NCBI RefSeq assembly: GCF_000165505.1 | Contig: NC_014632.1 | Coordinates: forward strand, 1,860,001 to 1,924,000 | Direction of reading: 5' to 3' | DNA: 64,000 nt | Source of the DNA: Ilyobacter polytropus DSM 2926 | GTDB taxonomy: Bacteria; Fusobacteriota; Fusobacteriia; Fusobacteriales; Fusobacteriaceae | Program-made: the position numbers and the translations under genes | Shown here: in pieces, positions 24,062 to 32,147 of the stretch | Layout of the letters: each line of letters begins with the position of its first letter | Position numbering within the stretch: the first letter of the stretch is position 1 | Notes under the pieces: model-generated | Databases searched by the model: none | Told to the model about the DNA's origin: nothing | What the model saw: only the letters and a program-made list of their open reading frames with translations

Positions 24062-24155
24062 AAGTTTATTTAAATCTCTTGCGAGATTATTAACACCTAA
24101 CTGTGTCCAAATCTTGTTTGGACTTCTTTGTCATCTATGATGACGATTTTGACTT

Positions 24156-24168
24156 CCTTCTCTATTTA
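24156..24168 (-). other. 5' half of the 16S processing stem in the rRNA leader
   Basis: TAAATAGAGAAGG on the minus strand, pairing with 22508-22520. Other local hairpins of the leader are GTCCAAA/TTTGGAC (24105-24123), GTCATC/GATGAC (24130-24144) and AATCTC/GAGATT (24073-24088). Confidence 0.7.
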
Positions 24169-24254
24169 ATTGCTAATGTCCTTTTGTTTTCCAAATCTCC
24201 AGCTGACTTGCCATCTGAAGTTTCGTCTGTCCTTTTCTCTCGCGGACAAGAAAT

Positions 24255-24283
24255 ATAATAACACAACTAAAAAGATGAGTCAA
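24255..24283 (-). promoter_or_regulatory. Promoter of the rRNA operon
   Basis: TTGACT (24278-24283) and TATTAT (24255-24260), spacer 17 bases, about 195 bases upstream of mature 16S rRNA. AT-rich DNA (T and A runs at 24284-24320) immediately upstream could act as an UP element. The 343-base gap 24062-24404 is accounted for by the leader, this promoter and the dacA-type gene's terminator. Confidence 0.8.
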
Positions 24284-24365
24284 CGATTTTTTTGTTTTTT
24301 TTAACAAAATTTTATTTAGAATAACCTATTAAAGTTCACATCTCAATAAAACCAAGGTTTTTAAT

Positions 24366-24402
24366 TAAAAAAGCGCCCTTTAAACATAACTAAAGGGCAC
24401 TC
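24366..24402 (-). terminator. Terminator after the D,D-carboxypeptidase gene
   Basis: GTGCCCTTTA / TAAAGGGCGC stem followed by TTTTTT on the minus strand, directly past the stop codon. It insulates the rRNA promoter. Confidence 0.8.
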
Positions 24403-24404
24403 AT

Positions 24405-25511
24405 TTAAAATATCTTTTTAAATTTATCCATAAATTTTTCTTTTCCTACACTCTCTGCAGCGTAAATCTTTCCCTCTTTAACTTGTTTACCATTTACAAT
24501 AAGCTGATAACTTCCTAGTATCCTTCCTTTTTCTACAGGAGCCTCTATACTTTTTATATAAGTCTTTCTTGTCTCCACTCCCCAATTTTTACTAATTAAC
24601 TGTTCAAATTCTTCATCTGGATAACCCTGTACAACATCTTTTTTACCATGTACAACTTCTATTTCGATCATTGGTTTTGAAGTGTCTATTAGTTTTTCCA
24701 AGTGATATTCATCATAAAATTTATCCAATGAGTCAGCTACGGTTTTATCTCTTATTTCCTCTTTAGGAGATCCGAACACGATTGTTATAGTTGTTACCTC
24801 ATCTCTTTTGGCAGCGATACTGATATTATAACCAGCTTTAGAATGATGCCCTGTCTTTATTCCGAAAACCCCATTTTCTTTTGAAAGAAGCTTATTTCTG
24901 TTAACTATACGCTGAGTACCATCTTGGATAAAATCCTCTTTTAATGAGGCGATAGTTATATACTCTGGATATTTCAGTGCCTCTAGAGACAGTTTGTAAA
25001 TCCCAAGAGCTGTTCCTCTGTCCATAGGTTTACCCGTCATAGAAGGAGGAAGGCCCATAGGAGTGTAAAACTCAACTTCATCTCCTAGCCCAAGATCCTC
25101 CGCCTTCTGGTTCATAAGTTGTACAAAAAAATCCACATCCCCTTTACCGATATACTCTGCAAGGGCATAGGCTGCATTATTGGCTGAATAGATTGCAGTA
25201 GCCTTCAGAAGATCTCTTACCGTCAACTTAGATCCTTGTGCTATCCAGATCATGCTTCCTCCAACAGATCTTGCCTCCGGAGATATCTCCACTCTGTCCT
25301 CTAGGCTTATATCTTTATTTCTGATATGATCATAGACTACCATGACTGTCATCATCTTAGTAACAGATGCTAAAGGATGCTTTTCATGTAGATTTTCACT
25401 ATAATATATGTTTTCATCTTTATCTCCTACCAATAAAGATGTATAGTCTTCATTGGAAAAAGTTGTCAAAAACAATATTACAGATAAAAATATCCCAATT
25501 TTCCTTCTCAA
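24405..25511 (-). CDS. D-alanyl-D-alanine carboxypeptidase (low-molecular-weight PBP)
   Basis: Trims the terminal D-Ala from peptidoglycan stem peptides in the periplasm. The 368-residue protein begins with a signal peptide (about residues 1-19, MRRKIGIFLSVILFLTTFS). It has all three penicillin-binding motifs: SVTK (S49, K52), SAN (109-111) and KTG (219-221). A C-terminal beta-rich PBP5-type domain follows. The start codon is TTG at 25511, chosen because the signal peptide is complete there and AGGAG lies about 10 bases upstream. It has its own promoter and terminator. A DacA/DacF-type name fits, but the subclass is not certain. Confidence 0.93.
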   Translation of the reverse strand: MRRKIGIFLSVILFLTTFSNEDYTSLLVGDKDENIYYSENLHEKHPLASVTKMMTVMVVYDHIRNKDISLEDRVEISPEARSVGGSMIWIAQGSKLTVRDLLKATAIYSANNAAYALAEYIGKGDVDFFVQLMNQKAEDLGLGDEVEFYTPMGLPPSMTGKPMDRGTALGIYKLSLEALKYPEYITIASLKEDFIQDGTQRIVNRNKLLSKENGVFGIKTGHHSKAGYNISIAAKRDEVTTITIVFGSPKEEIRDKTVADSLDKFYDEYHLEKLIDTSKPMIEIEVVHGKKDVVQGYPDEEFEQLISKNWGVETRKTYIKSIEAPVEKGRILGSYQLIVNGKQVKEGKIYAAESVGKEKFMDKFKKIF

Positions 25512-25545
25512 TTATTCTCAACTCCTGTTTATTTTCAATTGAAAT

Positions 25546-25573
25546 ATTATATCACTTTAAAAAAAAATTTCAA
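25546..25573 (-). promoter_or_regulatory. Promoter of the D,D-carboxypeptidase gene
   Basis: TTGAAA (25568-25573) and TATAAT (25546-25551), spacer 16 bases, about 35 bases upstream of the TTG start. Confidence 0.7.
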
Positions 25574-25603
25574 AATAAAAAGAGAGGGGATAATCCTCTC
25601 TCA
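25574..25603 (-). terminator. Terminator after the nifU-like gene
   Basis: Stem AGAGAGG/CCTCTCT (25581-25601) followed by TTTTTATTTT on the minus strand, just past the stop codon. Confidence 0.8.
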
Positions 25604-25614
25604 TGGTTACATTC

Positions 25615-25983
25615 CTATTTTTTACCCATATAATCTTCTATAGCAGCTTTTATACCCTCTTCTGCAAGAACAGAGCAGTGCATTTTTGCAGGCGGAAGTC
25701 CGTCTAGTGCCTCTGCTACCGCTTTATTAGTAAGCTGTAAAGCTTCACTTACATTTTTATTCAATATCATTTCTGTAGATATAGATGAAGTTGCTATAGC
25801 CGATGCACAGCCAAATGTTCTGAACTTTACATCAGTTATAATGTCATTTTCTATCTTTAAAAAAATCTCCATGACATCTCCACATGAAGGACTTCCTACT
25901 TTTCCATATCCATCTGGATTCTCTATTGTTCCTACATTTCTTGGATTCATAAAATGATCCATTACTTTTTCTGAATACTGCAT
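25615..25983 (-). CDS. nifU: Fe-S cluster assembly scaffold (IscU/NifU N-terminal type)
   Basis: Scaffold on which [2Fe-2S]/[4Fe-4S] clusters are built from sulfur delivered by the cysteine desulfurase. 122 residues, so only the U-type domain and not the longer three-domain NifU. The three ligand cysteines are C34 (PSCGD), C59 (FGCAS) and C103 (MHCSV); the Asp after the first is the usual neighbour (SCGD). It lies 22 bases after nifS, forming a two-gene operon. iscU would be an equally valid symbol. Confidence 0.93.
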   Translation of the reverse strand: MQYSEKVMDHFMNPRNVGTIENPDGYGKVGSPSCGDVMEIFLKIENDIITDVKFRTFGCASAIATSSISTEMILNKNVSEALQLTNKAVAEALDGLPPAKMHCSVLAEEGIKAAIEDYMGKK

Positions 25984-26005
25984 CTGTTCCAGCTCCTTTT
26001 ATTTT

Positions 26006-27178
26006 TTATTTTCCAGCTTTAAATTCATTCCAAAGAGGCGATATCATTCTCAATTTTTCAATAATAGGCGGAAGTTCCTGTATTACATAATCAACTTCCT
26101 CTTTAGTGTTATACTTACCAAAGCTAAACCTTATGGTTCCGTGAGCTATCTCTACAGGTATTCCCATTGCCAATAAAACATGTGATGCCTGAAGGTCATC
26201 TGAAGAGCAAGCAGACCCAGAACTAACCGCTATCCCTTTGTAATTGAGACTAAGAAGTATTGATTCACCCTCAAGATACTTAAAGGTAATGCTAGAAGTT
26301 CCAGGAAGCCTCTTAGCACCCTTTGCATTTATTTGTATTTCAGGCACTTTATTGAGAAGTTCTCTTTCAAAATAATTTCTCAACTCTTCTTCTCTTTTAA
26401 ATTCTTCATCTATATTTCTGTATGCCACTTCTAGGGCTGTTGCCATACCTACCATTCCAGGTACATCAGATGTTCCAGGTCTCAGTTTCTTCTCTTGACC
26501 CCCTCCGGTAAGCACCTTTCCAAGCCTTGTTCCCGATTTAATAAACAGTCCCCCTATACCCTTAGGACCATAAAATTTATGTCCTGAGAAAGTAAGAAGG
26601 TCTATTCCCATCTCTTTAGGTTTTATATTTAACTTTCCAACAGTCTGCACTGCATCTACATGAAAAACAATTCTGTTTTCTTTAGCCAATTTACCGATCT
26701 CTTCCACTGGCTGGATACTTCCTACCTCATTGTTACCATGCATTACTGTTATCAGTATCGTTTCTTTTTTTATAGCCTTTTTCAGCTCATCAAGGTTTAT
26801 GACTCCGTTTTCATCTACAGAAATATAAGTAACCTCGTATCCCTCTTTTTCAAGTTCCCTGCATGTATTTCTTACTGCAGGATGCTCTACGGAACTAGTT
26901 ATTATATGATTCCCTCTTTTTTTATATGCCTTTGCTACCCCTCTTATTGCTAGGTTATCAGATTCTGAACCTGAGCCTGTAAATATAAGTTCATCTGTCT
27001 CTATTCCAAAAATTTCTGCTATTGTCTTTCTAGCTTCAACCATCGCTTTTTTAGATTCATTTCCAAAACTATGCATGCTCGACGCATTGCCATAAATTTC
27101 ACTAAAATAAGGAAGCATGGCTTCGAGAGCTTCCTTATCCATCTTTGTTGTGGCGTTATTATCTAGATACACTCTCAT
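26006..27178 (-). CDS. nifS: Cysteine desulfurase
   Basis: PLP enzyme that converts L-cysteine to alanine and a protein-bound persulfide for Fe-S assembly and tRNA thiolation. The 390-residue class V aminotransferase-fold protein shows the PLP lysine K201 in FSGHKFYGPKG and the persulfide cysteine C324 in SSGSACSSDD, with the extended active-site loop of the NifS/IscS group. A GGGGAGAGG site precedes the ATG. First gene of nifS-nifU with a near-consensus promoter. No IscR-type regulator lies next to it. Confidence 0.95.
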   Translation of the reverse strand: MRVYLDNNATTKMDKEALEAMLPYFSEIYGNASSMHSFGNESKKAMVEARKTIAEIFGIETDELIFTGSGSESDNLAIRGVAKAYKKRGNHIITSSVEHPAVRNTCRELEKEGYEVTYISVDENGVINLDELKKAIKKETILITVMHGNNEVGSIQPVEEIGKLAKENRIVFHVDAVQTVGKLNIKPKEMGIDLLTFSGHKFYGPKGIGGLFIKSGTRLGKVLTGGGQEKKLRPGTSDVPGMVGMATALEVAYRNIDEEFKREEELRNYFERELLNKVPEIQINAKGAKRLPGTSSITFKYLEGESILLSLNYKGIAVSSGSACSSDDLQASHVLLAMGIPVEIAHGTIRFSFGKYNTKEEVDYVIQELPPIIEKLRMISPLWNEFKAGK

Positions 27179-27210
27179 TATTCATCCTCTCCCCTATAGA
27201 AATTAAATTA

Positions 27211-27239
27211 ATAATACCATTCTTTATTCCCAATGTCAA
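27211..27239 (-). promoter_or_regulatory. Promoter of the nifS-nifU operon
   Basis: TTGACA (27234-27239) and TATTAT (27211-27216), spacer 17 bases, about 30 bases before the nifS start. Confidence 0.8.
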
Positions 27240-27303
27240 GAATTTATTTGCTCTATTTTCAACCTGACTTCACTTAGTTTCTAAAGGGTTCACAGGAAAA
27301 AAA

Positions 27304-27963
27304 TTAATTTTTTTCACTACTTTTTCTCATCATCTTTCTTCCGTAATTACATAGATGGTTTATTTCACACGCACTGCATTTAGGCCTTCTGGCTATACAC
27401 ACGTCCCTACCCTGAAGAATTAGATAATGAGAAAAGTCTATCCATCGTTTTTTAGGAACTATTTCCATAAGTTCCCTCTCTATTTTTTCTACATTTTCTT
27501 CTTTTACAAATCCTATGAGATTACTCAGCCTTTTCACATGTGTATCCACAGTTATTCCGTCTGAAAGACCCCATATCTCACCTCTTACTACATTGGCAGT
27601 TTTTCTTCCAACACCTGGAAGAGCCACCAGGTTTTCCATTTTAGAAGGAACCTCTCCGTTATATTTCTCTACAAGCTCTTTGCTGCACATTTTTATATTC
27701 TTAGCCTTATTTCTAAAAAAGCCCGTACTCTTTATATGAGTTTCAATATCTTTCAAAGGCATCTCCATGAAAGCTTCAGGTGTATTGACGACTTTAAACA
27801 TCTTTTCGGTTACCATATTTACCCTGACATCCGTGCACTGAGCCGAAAGAATTACAGCTACCAAAAGTTCAAAATCCGTATTATAATTTAATGCACAGTG
27901 AGGTTTCCCAAATTTTTCATTGAGTATTTTTATTATTTTTTTAGATTTTTCTATCTTGGTCAT
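27304..27963 (-). CDS. nth: Endonuclease III (DNA glycosylase/AP lyase)
   Basis: Removes oxidised pyrimidines and cleaves the abasic site in base-excision repair. 219 residues with the helix-hairpin-helix LPGVGRKTANVV containing the catalytic lysine K121, the catalytic aspartate D140 in VDTHVKRLS, and the [4Fe-4S] loop cysteines C189, C196, C199, C205 in the standard C-x6-C-x2-C-x5-C spacing. Its start overlaps the upstream PolX-like gene by 23 bases, so the two are translated as a pair. Confidence 0.96.
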   Translation of the reverse strand: MTKIEKSKKIIKILNEKFGKPHCALNYNTDFELLVAVILSAQCTDVRVNMVTEKMFKVVNTPEAFMEMPLKDIETHIKSTGFFRNKAKNIKMCSKELVEKYNGEVPSKMENLVALPGVGRKTANVVRGEIWGLSDGITVDTHVKRLSNLIGFVKEENVEKIERELMEIVPKKRWIDFSHYLILQGRDVCIARRPKCSACEINHLCNYGRKMMRKSSEKN

Positions 27964-28417
27964 TTTCCACCTCCTGAAGTTTATACCTTTCTTCAGGCTT
28001 TATATATTCAATGCCTATTTTACTGTATATTTCATCTTCATGGATATTTTCCTCGATAATTTCAATACCTTTTTCAGCATAAATTTTTTCTATAAACTTA
28101 ACATGGGATTTCGGACCTGTGGAATGCCACAAAGTAAAAGTGTATTTACTGCTGTTTTCAGGTATTGCATGGATGCAGATTCCGCTTTTTAGCATAAATT
28201 CATATTTATTTATAGGTTTTTCTATCTGAGAGTACAAGGCTATTATCTCTAATACCATTTTCTCGGGCCCCTCTATAACAAAGTCTATATCCCCAACGTC
28301 TCCCTTTTTCCTTCTAAGACTTCCACTAGCATCACATCTAAAACCTTTTTCTTTTATATATCTATAAAGTTTTTTATACTCTTTTAAAGCAAACTCATAT
28401 TCAAATCTTTTCTTCAC
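27941..28417 (-). CDS. Miniature PolX-like nucleotidyltransferase (palm and thumb only), catalytic site altered
   Basis: 158 residues, with a GTG start after an AAGGAGAAG site. The segment GSLRRKKGDVGDIDFVI (G32 to I48) matches the family-X polymerase palm motif, with the first two metal aspartates D43 and D45. The stretch after it (FTLWHSTGPKSHVKFIEKIY then EIYSKIGIEYIKPEERY) resembles the end of PolX palm and the thumb. Bacterial PolX proteins are about 570 residues; the 8-kDa, fingers and PHP domains are absent. At the third metal position, where PolX has vDlR, this protein reads GICIHAIP, placing C81 where Asp is expected. Overlap with nth suggests a repair role. Function unproven. Confidence 0.65.
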   Translation of the reverse strand: MKKRFEYEFALKEYKKLYRYIKEKGFRCDASGSLRRKKGDVGDIDFVIEGPEKMVLEIIALYSQIEKPINKYEFMLKSGICIHAIPENSSKYTFTLWHSTGPKSHVKFIEKIYAEKGIEIIEENIHEDEIYSKIGIEYIKPEERYKLQEVENDQDRKI

Positions 28418-28648
28418 CCGTCTTCTCCTTGAAGAATTTTTAACTATTATATCACACCTTAATATCCTATAGAAAAAAAATTATATTATTTTCACTATAG
28501 TAAAATTCCTTTTTTTTTGATAAGCTAGAGAATAATATTATTATTTTTATTGACTCTTAGTATGACTAGATACAAACTATATTCCAATTAATTTTTTATA
28601 TAAAATAAATATTCATATACAAACAATTATTAAAGGAGGCTTTTTTTT

Positions 28649-29851
28649 ATGAATTATTCAAGTAGAGTCAAAGATTTAAAAACCTCTCCAATAAGGAAAC
28701 TTTTACCTTTTTCAATAGAGGCAAAAGCAAAGGGAAAAAAAATTTATCACCTGAATATCGGTCAACCTGATATAAAAACACCAGAATCTTTTTTTACATC
28801 TATAGCAAATGCAAAACAAGAGGTCTTAGCATATTCAAATTCTCAAGGAGATCCTGACCTTATACAGGCAACTATTGATTATTATAAAACTTACAACATG
28901 GAATTTGAAAAGGATGAAATACTGATCACTAACGGAGGAAGTGAAGCTCTTCTTTTCGCTCTTATATCTACGTGTGATCCAGGAGATAATGTTATTATTC
29001 CAGAACCGTTTTATTCCAGCTATACAGGTTTTGGATCTATAGTAAATATAGAGGTTTCTCCAGTTACAACAAAGGCTGAAAATGGATTCAGACTTCCTAC
29101 AAAGGAAGAAATGGCTAAATCTATAAACAAAAAAACAAAGGCAATTGTTATTTCTAACCCTGGAAATCCTACTGGTGTTATCTATACAAAAGAAGAGATC
29201 CAAACCCTTGCAGAATTAGCAGTAGAACATGATCTTTTTATAATATCAGACGAAGTATACAGAGAGTTTGTTTATGACGGTGAATATACAAACTTTAACG
29301 ACATAGAAGAGGTTAAAGATAGAGTTATCATCGTAGACAGTATCTCAAAGCGTTACAGTGCATGTGGTGCCAGAATAGGATCTGTTGCCAGTAAAAATAA
29401 GGAACTCATGGCACTTATGCTAAAGTTGTGTCAGGGAAGGCTTTGTGCACCTACACTTGAGCAGATAGGAGCTACGGAACTTTATAAAACACCTTCAAGC
29501 TATTTTGAAAAAGTCAATGCTGAGTATAAAAGAAGAAGAGATGTTCTTTACAACGGCTTAAAAGATATAGACGGAGTAATCTGCCACAAACCTGCCGGAG
29601 CATTCTACACCATTGCAAAACTTCCAATAGAGAGTGCAGAAGATTTTGTTATATTTATGCTAAAGGAGTTTGAATTAGACGGTGAGACAGTTATGATGGC
29701 CCCAGCAGAAGGATTCTATTCCACTCCTGGAATGGGTAAAGATGAAGTTAGACTGGCATATGTATTAAACGAGGAAGATCTTAAAAAAGCACTTAAAATT
29801 TTAAAAGCAGGACTTGAAAAATACAAATCTATTAAAAACTCTCAAAAATAA
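28649..29851 (+). CDS. PLP-dependent aminotransferase, aspartate aminotransferase family (class I/II)
   Basis: 400 residues with fold type I features: NGGSEALLFAL (cofactor phosphate region), NPGNPTGVIYTKEE, SDEVYREFVYDG and the PLP lysine in DSISKRYSACGARIG. The C-terminal substrate arginine region VRLAYVLNEEDL is present. It could transfer amino groups between aspartate, aromatic amino acids or alanine and 2-oxoglutarate; substrate is not fixed by the motifs. AAAGGAGG precedes the ATG. It is one of three plus-strand genes, transcribed alone and convergent with tyrS, with which it shares a bidirectional terminator. Confidence 0.88.
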   Translation: MNYSSRVKDLKTSPIRKLLPFSIEAKAKGKKIYHLNIGQPDIKTPESFFTSIANAKQEVLAYSNSQGDPDLIQATIDYYKTYNMEFEKDEILITNGGSEALLFALISTCDPGDNVIIPEPFYSSYTGFGSIVNIEVSPVTTKAENGFRLPTKEEMAKSINKKTKAIVISNPGNPTGVIYTKEEIQTLAELAVEHDLFIISDEVYREFVYDGEYTNFNDIEEVKDRVIIVDSISKRYSACGARIGSVASKNKELMALMLKLCQGRLCAPTLEQIGATELYKTPSSYFEKVNAEYKRRRDVLYNGLKDIDGVICHKPAGAFYTIAKLPIESAEDFVIFMLKEFELDGETVMMAPAEGFYSTPGMGKDEVRLAYVLNEEDLKKALKILKAGLEKYKSIKNSQK

Positions 29852-29932
29852 TTGTAAGCAAAAATTTTACAAACCAATATAAAAACACATCAATATTATA
29901 TAAATCTTTAAACTTAGACAATCTGACAAATC

Positions 29933-29964
29933 ACAAAAGGGCTTCTTTTCAGAAGCCCTTTTGT
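29933..29964. terminator. Bidirectional terminator between the aminotransferase and tyrS
   Basis: Perfect 14-base palindrome arms ACAAAAGGGCTTCT / AGAAGCCCTTTTGT around TTTC; both strands end in T-rich sequence. Confidence 0.85.
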
Positions 29965-29990
29965 ATATAAATCAATTTTAAATTAATATG

Positions 29991-31208
29991 TTACTTTATA
30001 ATTTTTACTATTTTTTTCTTTCCTGCTCTTACTACCATTCCATCCTCTATCTTTATTACTGCCTTTAAATCTTTTACCGCTTCATCATTGATTTTGAATC
30101 CACCTTGACTTATCAATCTTCTGGCTTCAGATGTAGATTTAAGAAACATTAGCTCTTTTACCAAAAGATCTATTGCATTTATCTCATCAGCCTCTATTTT
30201 TACCTCAGGAAGGTCTACAGCCATATTTTTGTTAGAAAACACATTTTCAAACCACTCTCTGGCCTGTTTTCCAGCTTCTTCAGAATGATATATTTTTACA
30301 ATCTCTTCTCCAAGTCTTTTTTTGCAATCCATAGGGTGAATTGTCCCGTTGGCAACTCCCTCTTTTAGGGATTTAATTTCTTCTAAAGCAACATCTGTTG
30401 CAACTTCATAATAATTCCACATTAAATCATCAGATATTGACATTACCTTACCAAACATATCATTAGGAGCTTCTGTCACCCCTATATAATTCCCAAGAGA
30501 CTTTGACATTTTTTCAACTCCGTCAAGCCCCACGAGAATAGGCATCATCATGCACACTTGCTGTTGCTGTCCTGCATTTTTCTGAAGATCCCTTCCTCTT
30601 AAAATATTAAATTTCTGTTCTGTGGCTCCAAGCTCCACATCTGCCTCTATAGCCACAGAATCATACCCCTGAAGAATTGGATACATGAACTCTACAAGAG
30701 ATACAGGTTTTCCCTCACTTAGTCTTTTGGAAAAATCTTCTCTTTGAACCATCTGAGCAACTGTAAACTGAGAAAGAAGCTTGAGTACATCTTCAAGAGA
30801 AAGTTTCTCTAGCCAGTCTCCGTTATATACAACCTCTGTTTTTTCAAGATCAAGAATAAGTTTTACCTGCTCAAGATAAGTCTCTATATTTCTCTGTATA
30901 TCTTCAGAACTAAGCATTTTTCTAGTTTCAGATTTCCCTGTAGGATCCCCTATCCTTGCAGTGAATGTCCCTATCAAGAATTTCACTCTGTGTCCTAGGT
31001 CCTGAAACTGTCTGAGCTTTCTAAGGGGAACTGCGTGACCTATATGAAGGTCCGATCCAGTAGGATCTATTCCTAGCTTTATCACTAAAGGTTTTCCTGT
31101 TTCTAAGGATTTTTTTATTTTATCTTCTAGTTCCTTTTCAGATATTATCTCCTCTACACCTCTTTTTAGGATTTCCATCTGTTTTTTTACTTCTTGTTCA
31201 ATATTCAT
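29991..31208 (-). CDS. tyrS: Tyrosyl-tRNA synthetase
   Basis: Charges tRNA-Tyr. 405-residue class I synthetase with HIGH at 55-58 (DLHIGHAV), the KMSKS loop (VEKMSKSLGN) near 233 and a C-terminal S4-like RNA-binding domain (EARRLISQGGFKINDEAV). The HIGH plus long form groups it with the TyrZ-type rather than the short TyrS type, judging only from the overall look. A GAAGGGAG ribosome-binding site lies 7-8 bases before the ATG. The leader upstream holds a Tyr-rich mini-ORF and an intrinsic terminator, so expression is probably controlled by tyrosine-dependent attenuation. Confidence 0.96.
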   Translation of the reverse strand: MNIEQEVKKQMEILKRGVEEIISEKELEDKIKKSLETGKPLVIKLGIDPTGSDLHIGHAVPLRKLRQFQDLGHRVKFLIGTFTARIGDPTGKSETRKMLSSEDIQRNIETYLEQVKLILDLEKTEVVYNGDWLEKLSLEDVLKLLSQFTVAQMVQREDFSKRLSEGKPVSLVEFMYPILQGYDSVAIEADVELGATEQKFNILRGRDLQKNAGQQQQVCMMMPILVGLDGVEKMSKSLGNYIGVTEAPNDMFGKVMSISDDLMWNYYEVATDVALEEIKSLKEGVANGTIHPMDCKKRLGEEIVKIYHSEEAGKQAREWFENVFSNKNMAVDLPEVKIEADEINAIDLLVKELMFLKSTSEARRLISQGGFKINDEAVKDLKAVIKIEDGMVVRAGKKKIVKIIK

Positions 31209-31235
31209 AAATATACACTCCCTTCACAATTTTTA

Positions 31236-31272
31236 TAATTAAAAAGCCTCATAGGATGCACCTATGAGGCTT
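31236..31272 (-). terminator. Attenuator terminator in the tyrS leader
   Basis: Perfect 12-base stem AAGCCTCATAGG (31261-31272) / CCTATGAGGCTT (31244-31255) followed on the minus strand by TTTAATTAT, 35 bases before the tyrS start. Being between the leader promoter and tyrS, it is a premature terminator, not the end of another gene. Confidence 0.8.
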
Positions 31273-31285
31273 ATATATACTAAAC

Positions 31286-31351
31286 TTTCCTCAACCATAG
31301 ATACAGACCCTTTTTTATCATTACAAACAAGGTCTATACTTTAAAGTACAG
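31286..31351 (-). promoter_or_regulatory. Alternative RNA pairings of the tyrS attenuator
   Basis: Right after the leader-peptide stop, CTGTACT/AGTATAG (31334-31351) forms a hairpin. Its second arm overlaps TATAGACC (31331-31338), which can instead pair with GGTCTGTA (31302-31309). Next, CTATGGTTGAGG (31289-31300) is largely complementary to the terminator's first arm CCTCATAG. These overlapping pairings are what a transcription attenuator needs; which state terminates was not resolved. Confidence 0.55.
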
Positions 31352-31357
31352 CCCTTT

Positions 31358-31405
31358 TTAATGGTAATAATAATAGTATCCGTTATAGTTGATTTTTCTA
31401 TTCAT
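31358..31405 (-). CDS. Tyr-rich leader peptide of tyrS
   Basis: A 15-codon ORF, MNRKINYNGYYYYYH, with six tyrosines, five of them consecutive (TAC TAT TAT TAT TAC). A strong GGAGG site lies 5 bases before the ATG and a promoter about 30 bases upstream. It is followed within 7 bases by competing hairpins and then a terminator before tyrS. The arrangement matches amino-acid-biosynthesis leader peptides such as those of his, trp and pheA operons. Ribosome stalling at the Tyr run when Tyr-tRNA is scarce would let transcription continue into tyrS. Too short for homology support, so the call rests on composition and position. Confidence 0.75.
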   Translation of the reverse strand: MNRKINYNGYYYYYH

Positions 31406-31434
31406 TTTTTCCTCCAAAAATCAAATCCTAAGAA

Positions 31435-31463
31435 AGTATATCATATTATATTAAAACTCTCAA
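31435..31463 (-). promoter_or_regulatory. Promoter of the tyrS leader
   Basis: TTGAGA (31458-31463) and TATACT (31435-31440) with a 17-base spacer, overlapping the end of the acetyltransferase gene. Transcription would start about 20 bases before the leader-peptide ribosome-binding site. Confidence 0.7.
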
Positions 31464-31936
31464 GACTTGAGTTTTTTTACATAAAGAAGGTGTTCTATAC
31501 CGTGGTAATCCTCTTCTTTTTCAAATATAAAGCCTGATTTTTCAAAGGTTTTTATAGAAGCTTCATTCTCTTCCAAAATATAAGCCAAAACTATTTCTAT
31601 ATTTTCCGAATATAAGGTCAACTCTTTTATACCTTTTAATATAGCGGCTTTACCCATGCCTTTTCCCCTTATTGACTTTGACAGATATATACTCAGTATA
31701 GCCGTTTCTCCATCAAGCTCAAACTTTAGCTGACCCAAAAACTGTCCCCTTGAGTCCTCTAAAATATAAAGTAAAAAGTATGGAGAGTTTATCAGAAATT
31801 TATACCATTTTTTATGATTTTCCCACTCTCGTTTTTCATTTTCTGTAAAATACTTTTTCACATAGTCCCTGTGAAGATGCTCATATATTTCTGGTATATC
31901 ACGCTCTTCTGCTCTTCTCAAAACAACATCTTTCAA
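31460..31936 (-). CDS. GNAT-family N-acetyltransferase
   Basis: 158 residues of the GCN5-related fold: N-terminal LRRAEERDIPEIYEHL, central beta strands, the acetyl-CoA pyrophosphate loop RGKGMGKAAI near residue 92, and the C-terminal EENEASIKTFEKSGF element typical of RimJ/RimL-like members. The acceptor (protein N terminus, amino sugar or antibiotic) cannot be deduced. Start is TTG at 31936 with an AAGGTGA site. It ends inside the tyrS promoter; no terminator of its own is apparent. Confidence 0.85.
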   Translation of the reverse strand: MKDVVLRRAEERDIPEIYEHLHRDYVKKYFTENEKREWENHKKWYKFLINSPYFLLYILEDSRGQFLGQLKFELDGETAILSIYLSKSIRGKGMGKAAILKGIKELTLYSENIEIVLAYILEENEASIKTFEKSGFIFEKEEDYHGIEHLLYVKKLKS

Positions 31937-32112
31937 AAAATCACCTTATCAAAATTAAACTTAAATAAATCTACCGTACAACTTTAACAGCCTTGATTAT
32001 AACATATATAATTTTTTTTAACAAAAACAATATAAGCTTATATTAGTAATTCAAGGTCTTATTATTTTAATAAATATTTCCTTTCTCCACAACTATCCAT
32101 TCAAAAAGAGAC

Positions 32113-32140
32113 AAAAAAAACGCCCCTATAAAAGGGACGT
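32113..32140 (-). terminator. Terminator after pyruvate kinase
   Basis: Stem ACGTCCC/GGGGCGT (one G-U pair) followed by an eight-base T run on the minus strand. Confidence 0.8.
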
Positions 32141-32147
32141 AATTGTT

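Noticed and set aside
31209..31459. T-box riboswitch before tyrS
   Set aside because: The T-box core (AGGGTGGNACCGCG-like segment and specifier stem) is absent; a Tyr-rich leader ORF explains the region better.
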